Shown here: positions 34,574 through 39,550 of the stretch, in pieces
How positions within the stretch are numbered: the first letter of the stretch is position 1
Layout of the letters: every line of letters starts with the position of its first letter
NCBI GenBank assembly: GCA_025055835.1
Contig: JANWWR010000080.1
Span: 1-39,550, forward strand
Direction: 5' to 3'
Length of the DNA stretch: 39,550 bases
DNA from: Gemmatales bacterium
GTDB taxonomy: Bacteria > Planctomycetota > Planctomycetia > Gemmatales > HRBIN36
Notes under the pieces: model-generated
The model's input: the letters and a program-made list of their open reading frames with translations, nothing else
What the model was told of the DNA's origin: nothing
The model's database searches: none
Made by a program: the position numbers and the translations under genes

Positions 34574-35515
34574 TTACCAGTACTCCTCAAAGTGGATGTT
34601 GCCACGAGCCTTGCTGCCCTGATCTGCCCGAAAGCCCCGTGCTTCGAGGATTTCGATGACGCCCGTCGGCTGCGGATAGGTCTTGGCCCCGGTAATCCGG
34701 TCCACCGTCGGCACCCCGATCATCTTCGGGTTGCCGCACAAGAAGACGTGGCAATGGGCCGGATCGAGCGGCTGGCCCAGTTTCTCCTCCAACTGGCCAC
34801 TGGTGATGAGGTCCTGGATATACACCTTCTGATGGACCGTCTCCGGTTCTCGAGTCGTCAGCGGAACGTAGATGTAGTTTGGAAACATTTTCACCAGGCG
34901 CTGATGCGTTTCCAGATAGCCAAGATCGCGGCGATAGCGGACGCAACAGGCGGCCAGGATTCGGCCCCGATGTCCGCTGGACAGCAATTGCCAGAGCAGA
35001 TAATTGTGCGGAGCTTCACCCGTGCCTGTGGAGAGCAACAGGACGGTGTCATCTGGCTGCACCCCTTCCAGGGTAAAATGTCCGGTGATTTTCTCGCCCA
35101 TGTAGAGTCGTTCGCCTTCACGCAGCATGAACAGCCGCGGAGTCAGGGCGGGCGGTTTGCCCGTTTCCGAAAAGCGAACCAGGACGATGTAAAACTCCAA
35201 CCAGGGCAGAGAGCCGGCAGGCACCAGGTCACCTGTTTCGGTCAAGATCGGATGCGAGATTGAGTAAGAACGCCGAATCAACTTCGCTTCCTCGCCGGAC
35301 TGAAGGACTTCCTCCTGACAGCCGGGCATCCGCGGCTCCCAGCCTCCCAGTCCCAGCGTCGTGTACTGTCCCGGCTTGTGCGGCGGAATGGGAAAGTCGG
35401 GTTGTACCCGGAAGATGCCTAACTCGGGATTCGGCTTCCGCAAGGCGACCAGGGTGGCGTTGTAGTGCTTTTTCCGCAGTTCCGACACCTGTCCCGGAGT
35501 AAGCGGTTCCGTCAT
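34574..35515 (-). CDS. Ferredoxin/flavodoxin-NADP+ reductase
   Basis: 313-residue FAD-dependent reductase that moves electrons between ferredoxin and NADPH. FAD-binding RRSYSIS at 81-87, the NADP-binding STGTGEAP at 162-169, CGNPKMIG at 260-267 and the C-terminal aromatic tail GNIHFEEYW are all present. An insert at about 57-78 precedes the FAD motif, longer than in E. coli Fpr. It is flanked by unrelated genes on the same strand. The electron partner is not encoded nearby. Confidence 0.94.
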   Translation of the reverse strand: MTEPLTPGQVSELRKKHYNATLVALRKPNPELGIFRVQPDFPIPPHKPGQYTTLGLGGWEPRMPGCQEEVLQSGEEAKLIRRSYSISHPILTETGDLVPAGSLPWLEFYIVLVRFSETGKPPALTPRLFMLREGERLYMGEKITGHFTLEGVQPDDTVLLLSTGTGEAPHNYLLWQLLSSGHRGRILAACCVRYRRDLGYLETHQRLVKMFPNYIYVPLTTREPETVHQKVYIQDLITSGQLEEKLGQPLDPAHCHVFLCGNPKMIGVPTVDRITGAKTYPQPTGVIEILEARGFRADQGSKARGNIHFEEYW

Positions 35516-35597
35516 GACCCCACCCTGCCCTGCCGCAATCCAGGGCGTTTTGGTTGACGCAATCTCTCCGCCGAAGCCAGCGTCCTGATTTTGGACC

Positions 35598-36554
35598 TCA
35601 GAAACCGGCCTGCTTCAAATCGTTGACGAGAACGTAATAAAGATCAAGACCGCCTTTGCCTCCCGGCCTGTCGGAGGCAAAGTACAAGAAGCGGCCGTCC
35701 GTGCTTAAGGACGGTGAGCAAGTGCCGATCTTGCCCTCAGAATGGTTCAATACGGTAATCGGCTTCGGCATTCCCCAAGGGGCAGTTCGTGTTGGCCGTT
35801 TGGCGACGTACAAGCCCCAGCGGGTCTCCTTCGCCCCGTCCGAAGGCTGTTCCTCACCCGCGGGACCTTGCAGATAGAGAGTGAGGCCGTCACGGCTCGG
35901 CCACGGATGACGAAAGCCGACCGGAAACTCGAGGACTTGCACCTTTTCGAAGGAACGGGGAGCGGTTCCCCGCGCATGGACAAGTCGCCAACCTTCCTTG
36001 GTTCTCCGGCTGAAATACATCTCTCGGCTGTCCGGACTAACCCACGGATCTGCCTCGTCCTCTTCCGTGCAAATCTGATGAACGGGGGCCTTGGCAATCC
36101 ACTGGTACGCCTCGGTCGGACGCAGCCGACGTGTGAAATACACATCCAGATTGTTTGCCTCGCCCTTCATACTGAAAAAGATGTACTCCGACCCGTCGGC
36201 TTCCCGCGGCATCGGAAAGGGATTGCTGCGATCTGAAGAACCGTTCAGTTCCTCGATGGGTCGGGCTTCCAGGAACGGCTGCGTGACGCTTCGCCGTACC
36301 GCCACCATGATCTCCGATGGCTTTCCCTCTCGTTTCCGAACGAAATACATGGCCAGGTTGGTCGGTGCTAACGCGGGACAGTCCTCGTCGTCCTCCGTGT
36401 TGAGTCGCTCAATGTTCGTGATCTTGATCTCCGTTTCTGGATTGACCTTGGCTCTTTCTTCGGCCTGACCGCGAAATTGGCATATCGCAATTACAAGGCA
36501 GGAGACAAGCACGATGGCCATCAAACGACTGCGAAGCCCCAAAAGCCTGTGCAT
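35598..36554 (-). CDS. Secreted PD40/TolB-like beta-propeller protein
   Basis: 318-residue exported protein. The signal peptide is MHRLLGLRSRLMAIVLVSCLVIAIC. The mature part carries several PD40-type blades, such as EADPWVSPDSREMYFSRR and CSPSLSTDGRFLYFASDRPGGKGGLDLYYV, the signature near the C-terminus. GAGG precedes the ATG at 36554. Such propellers bind proteins or carbohydrate; the role here is unknown. It lies 57 bases after the Trm112-like gene. Confidence 0.87.
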   Translation of the reverse strand: MHRLLGLRSRLMAIVLVSCLVIAICQFRGQAEERAKVNPETEIKITNIERLNTEDDEDCPALAPTNLAMYFVRKREGKPSEIMVAVRRSVTQPFLEARPIEELNGSSDRSNPFPMPREADGSEYIFFSMKGEANNLDVYFTRRLRPTEAYQWIAKAPVHQICTEEDEADPWVSPDSREMYFSRRTKEGWRLVHARGTAPRSFEKVQVLEFPVGFRHPWPSRDGLTLYLQGPAGEEQPSDGAKETRWGLYVAKRPTRTAPWGMPKPITVLNHSEGKIGTCSPSLSTDGRFLYFASDRPGGKGGLDLYYVLVNDLKQAGF

Positions 36555-36611
36555 CTTTTTCCTCGCAAGGTTGTCTGGTGCTGGGAGGCGGGTCGCTTGT
36601 TCAAGGATAGG

Positions 36612-36824
36612 TCATTTCTTGCTCTCGCGTTGGCAGGGGAGATCGGCCAGGGAACGGCAGCCCTCAGGCAGTTCCGCGTCTTCGATGACGAGATTGGGAT
36701 ACCCATAGTGCGTGATCTTGAAGCGCGGTCCGCAGCGGACGCAGACCAGCGCCCCTTCCTCCTGCCGCAACTCGCTCTTGCCCAACGGACAGACCAGGAT
36801 CGCCATCAACTTTTCGGACAGCAT
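36612..36824 (-). CDS. Trm112/UPF0434-like small zinc-ribbon protein
   Basis: 70-residue protein resembling the Trm112/YcaR family. It has LMAILVCPLGKSELR at residues 7-20, then ALVCVRCGPRFKI (Cys28, Cys31). The first knuckle is CPLG, so the second cysteine of the usual CPxC is a glycine (Gly15); only one full Cys pair remains. The frame can be opened further to 36896, but the ATG at 36824 fits the family and has AAGGAAG upstream. It is four bases after the VCBS gene stop on the same strand. Family members act as methyltransferase partners or have unknown roles. Confidence 0.82.
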   Translation of the reverse strand: MLSEKLMAILVCPLGKSELRQEEGALVCVRCGPRFKITHYGYPNLVIEDAELPEGCRSLADLPCQRESKK

Positions 36825-36828
36825 CCGG

Positions 36829-38091
36829 TCACTTCCTTTGCTGCTCGAAGAGATAAGTGCCCCGTTTGTTGGACACGACGATGTCCAACAACCCATCCCC
36901 GTTGAAATCTTCGACGGTGAACTGCGTGCCGATGCCTGAAGCGTCGTCGATCTCGTGGGGAATGAAGGTCACGACGCCGTCGCTGCTGCGTTTCGCCTCG
37001 AACCAGTACAGCCGCGGCGGCATGTCATGCCCCGGTTCGCTCTTGCCATGCGACCACCACCGTTTGCCGGTCACGAGGTCCTTCAAGCCATCGCCGTTGA
37101 TGTCCAAGCAGGCCAAGGCGTGCGTTTCGGAAACCAGGTCTTTGAAGAGGTCCGTCTTCAGGAACGATGGGCTGCTTCCGGCTCCTGGCTTCTGGAGGTA
37201 AGCCCAGATGCCGAACTTGTGAGCGGAGGTGGCAATGATGTCATTCTTGCCGTCGCCGTCCACGTCATAGGCGAACATGTTGGCGCAGGGATCGCCGAGA
37301 TTGGCCGGGTGGAAGCGCCAAGGCTGATCGGTCACCTCTGCCGGTTGCTCCCACCAGCCGCCAGTGCAAACGACATCGAGACGCCCATCGCCGTTGACAT
37401 CGGTGACGCCCAGACCGTGCGAAAAGCGTCGGGTTCCTGGAACTTCGCGCCCCGTTCCCGGGACCGGCTTGCCGTCCTTGACTTCGGGAGGCACGCTTGG
37501 CTCGCTGATGGGATGCATTTCCCAAGGCTGCGTGGGATCCTTGCCCGGTCGGAACCAGGCCATCTGCCCCTGATCTTCCTTGCCCTTGGGCTGCCAGCCC
37601 ATGACCAGCACCCGCTGTCCGTTGCCGAGAAGGTCGACGAAGATCGGCGTCTCGTTGCAGGCGCTGTGCCAGATGACGTGTTCCTTCCAGTGCCCTTCCC
37701 TGCCCTGCGGGTTTTCGTACCAATAGGCTGGTTTGCCCGGAAAGCCGATCACGATCTGATCCACCCAGCCGTCCTTGTTCACGTCCTCGGCCCAGCAGGC
37801 CATGCATTCGCTGTAGCTGTTGAGGCCTTCGTCGCGGCTCTCCATCGGCTTGCGGATTTCATGCCGTTTCCAGTTCGGGGCCTCGTACCAGAAGTCGCCG
37901 ATGAGGATGTCCATCTTGCCGTCGCGATTGACGTCCCCGATGGCACATCCCTCGGATCGGAACTTCGCCTCGACGACGGTCTTTTTCCAACTGATCGCTG
38001 AGGCCGGTACGTCCTTGTTCGGCTCAGCGGCAACAACTAGAGAGGTGGGTAGAAGAATCGCCAAGGTTGAAAAGCGCAGGTAGGATGACAT
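36829..38091 (-). CDS. Secreted VCBS/FG-GAP repeat protein
   Basis: 420-residue exported protein with signal peptide MSSYLRFSTLAILLPTSLVVAA. It carries six calcium-binding D-x-[ND]-x-D-G motifs, for example DVNRDGKMDILIG, DVNKDGWVDQIVIG, DVDGDGKNDIIA and DFNGDGLLDIVVS, spaced through the chain as in seven-bladed FG-GAP propellers. Planctomycetes encode many such proteins; the ligand is unknown. A longer frame to 38151 lacks a signal at its end, so 38091 is chosen, although no good ribosome binding site is seen. It is divergent from lutB. Confidence 0.87.
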   Translation of the reverse strand: MSSYLRFSTLAILLPTSLVVAAEPNKDVPASAISWKKTVVEAKFRSEGCAIGDVNRDGKMDILIGDFWYEAPNWKRHEIRKPMESRDEGLNSYSECMACWAEDVNKDGWVDQIVIGFPGKPAYWYENPQGREGHWKEHVIWHSACNETPIFVDLLGNGQRVLVMGWQPKGKEDQGQMAWFRPGKDPTQPWEMHPISEPSVPPEVKDGKPVPGTGREVPGTRRFSHGLGVTDVNGDGRLDVVCTGGWWEQPAEVTDQPWRFHPANLGDPCANMFAYDVDGDGKNDIIATSAHKFGIWAYLQKPGAGSSPSFLKTDLFKDLVSETHALACLDINGDGLKDLVTGKRWWSHGKSEPGHDMPPRLYWFEAKRSSDGVVTFIPHEIDDASGIGTQFTVEDFNGDGLLDIVVSNKRGTYLFEQQRK

Positions 38092-38114
38092 CGCAGGAGG
38101 CTCCGCCGTGCAAG

Positions 38115-38143
38115 GTTGGTTCTCCAACACTGTCTCGTATTGT
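38115..38143 (+). promoter_or_regulatory. Candidate promoter and small palindrome upstream of lutB
   Basis: TTGGTT (38116-38121) and TATTGT (38138-38143), 16 bases apart, resemble a weak sigma-70 promoter. A perfect 5-bp palindrome GTTGG/CCAAC with a four-base loop (38115-38128) overlaps the -35 and could be an operator. All in an 87-base divergent gap. Confidence 0.3.
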
Positions 38144-38178
38144 ACTGTCAAGGAAGGACGACGCTAGGGAGCCTTTCC

Positions 38179-39550
38179 GTGACCGATTATTCCCGAGAAG
38201 AACATCATGAATTCATGGCAGCCAGCCGGTCGGCGCTGGCTGACGGCCGCTTGCAACTGGCTCTCGTCCGCCTGACCTCAACGCTGACCGCCGCTAACCG
38301 CCGCGGTTATGATTCCCTACCCGAAAGCGACCTGGTTCGGGAACAGGCCAAACAGATCAAGGCCCACACCTTGGCCCACCTGGATCGCTATCTGGAGCAA
38401 CTCGAAGCGTCGGTGCGATCCGTCGGCGGCTTTGTTCATTGGGCCGAAGATGCTGAACAGGCTCGCCGGATCATCGGCGACATCGCATGGAGCCACGGGG
38501 TCAGGCGAGTCGTCAAGGCCAAGTCCATGACCACCGAAGAGATTCACTTAAACGACGCCTTGCAGCAGGCGGGCATCGAGGTGACGGAGACGGATTTCGG
38601 GGAGTTTGTCATCCAACTGTCACGGGAAAGGCCATCGCACATTGTCGCCCCGGCCGTGCACCACACCCGCGAAAGCATTGCCAGACTCATCAGCGAATAC
38701 GTCGGAGAGACGATTCCGGATGATCCCCAAATACTGGCCAAGACCGGCCGACGGGTCCTCCGCAAAAAGTTCTTCGAGGCGGACATGGGCATCACCGGGG
38801 TCAATTTCGCGGTGGCTGAAACCGGCACCTTGGTCCTTGTGACCAATGAAGGCAACGGCCGACTGACGACCACTTGGCCACGCATCCATGTCGCCGTCAT
38901 GGGCATGGAGAAGGTGATTCCCCGGTGGCGCGACCTTCCCGTGTTCCTCAAACTGCTCGCCAGGGCCGCTACAGGCCATCCCCTAAGCGTGTACACGACA
39001 CTGATCACAGGCCCGGCTCGTCATGGCGATCTCGACGGGCCGGACGAGTTGCACCTCGTCATCCTCGACAATGGCCGCTCCGACATCCTCGCCAGTCCGT
39101 TTCGGGAAAGTCTCCAGTGCATTCGCTGCGGGGCGTGCCTGAACGCCTGCCCGGTCTATCGGCGGATCGGGGGACATGCCTACGGCGGGGTCTATTCGGG
39201 GCCGATCGGCAGCATCCTCACGCCTCTGTACGACAGCGTCACCGAGAATCCGCATTTGCCTCATGCCTCCTCGCTGTGCGGTGCCTGTCAGGCCGCTTGT
39301 CCAGTGAAGATCAACATCCCCCACCTGCTCATCGGCCTGCGAGAGTTGCAGCACGAAAAGAAGCGGAACCGCTGGGAAGACTTGACGTATGGCATAGCTC
39401 GTCGTGTGTTGCAGCGTCCCTGGCTGTATCGGCTCATGTCCCGAATCATGCGCTGGACCTTACGTCCTTGGAGTCAGGACGGCTGGCTGAAGAATTTACC
39501 CGGACCGGCTTCGGGCTGGACGCAGTGTCGGGATTTTCCAGCGCCGGCGC
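38179..39550 (+). CDS. lutB: LutB-like iron-sulfur protein of lactate oxidation (3' end cut by window edge)
   Basis: LutB is the iron-sulfur subunit of the LutABC L-lactate oxidase system. 457 codons are present; comparison by memory with B. subtilis LutB suggests only about 20 residues are missing. The N-terminal LUD-like domain has KAKSMTTEEIHLNDALQ, FFEADMGITGVNFAVAETGT and LVTNEGNGRL. Two 4Fe-4S sites follow: CIRCGACLNACP (Cys314, 317, 320, 324) and CGACQAACP (Cys367, 370, 374). The last visible residues WTQCRDFPAPA match the family. The start is GTG with AGGGAG seven bases upstream; an ATG at 38215 is the alternative. lutC and lutA would be expected beyond the edge. Confidence 0.94.
   Translation, partial: MTDYSREEHHEFMAASRSALADGRLQLALVRLTSTLTAANRRGYDSLPESDLVREQAKQIKAHTLAHLDRYLEQLEASVRSVGGFVHWAEDAEQARRIIGDIAWSHGVRRVVKAKSMTTEEIHLNDALQQAGIEVTETDFGEFVIQLSRERPSHIVAPAVHHTRESIARLISEYVGETIPDDPQILAKTGRRVLRKKFFEADMGITGVNFAVAETGTLVLVTNEGNGRLTTTWPRIHVAVMGMEKVIPRWRDLPVFLKLLARAATGHPLSVYTTLITGPARHGDLDGPDELHLVILDNGRSDILASPFRESLQCIRCGACLNACPVYRRIGGHAYGGVYSGPIGSILTPLYDSVTENPHLPHASSLCGACQAACPVKINIPHLLIGLRELQHEKKRNRWEDLTYGIARRVLQRPWLYRLMSRIMRWTLRPWSQDGWLKNLPGPASGWTQCRDFPAPA

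Noticed and set aside
1..39550. tRNA, rRNA, CRISPR arrays, insertion sequences and att sites
   Set aside because: I looked for cloverleaf-like segments, regularly spaced repeats and transposase motifs on both strands and found none that could be supported by eye.

Overview
The window reads as chromosomal DNA of a high-GC bacterium, most likely a member of the Planctomycetota (Gemmataceae-like). This is an inference from gene content: a DUF1573 lipoprotein, a secreted protein with VCBS/FG-GAP calcium-loop motifs, a long TPR protein, a Gfo/Idh/MocA oxidoreductase, a MoxR-DUF58-transglutaminase operon, a cytosolic Ser/Thr kinase and two secreted CxxC paralogues. There is no rRNA marker. I saw no tRNA, rRNA, CRISPR array, transposase or phage gene. 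The genes are dense and look like ordinary vertically inherited chromosome.

Layout. Positions 1-2086 (minus): the 5' part of glgE, cut by the window edge, and a DUF1573 lipoprotein; divergent from them is a YdjM-like membrane hydrolase (2260-3018). Positions 3035-13870 are one long minus-strand run. Its order of transcription is MoxR ATPase, DUF58 protein, membrane transglutaminase, isochorismatase-like hydrolase, class V aminotransferase, DCC thiol protein (ATGA overlap), hemB, a MacA-like adaptor and a MacB-like permease without its ATPase. A 557-base gap (13871-14427) holds a likely promoter for that run and four copies of TGTTGCGC. Next come a secreted protein (+), argS (-), then sucC, sucD, a TPR protein, a Spy-like secreted protein with a clear terminator, and a POT peptide transporter (+).

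Positions 23381-31979 form a second minus-strand run: Gfo/Idh/MocA oxidoreductase, class III aminotransferase, an orphan ABC-3 metal permease, a DUF318/ArsP-family permease, a His-rich DUF1980 (YcgQ-like) partner and two tandem secreted paralogues with a CxxC at their mature N-termini. A nested inverted repeat that can fold as three helices lies just upstream of the DUF318 permease. This metal/thiol cluster is the best candidate for an undescribed system. Positions 31994-36824 (minus) hold a PD40 propeller protein, ferredoxin-NADP reductase, a Ser/Thr kinase with DFA in place of DFG, accA, a 24-base-arm inverted repeat and a small membrane protein. The end has a Trm112-like zinc-ribbon protein, the VCBS-repeat secreted protein and, divergently, lutB, which runs off the window.

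Functional themes are central metabolism (succinyl-CoA ligase, acetyl-CoA carboxylase, haem synthesis, arginyl-tRNA charging, lactate oxidation, alpha-glucan synthesis), envelope and secreted proteins, and metal/peptide transport. Start codons were moved inward from the longest open frame wherever a ribosome binding site, signal peptide or family start supported it.
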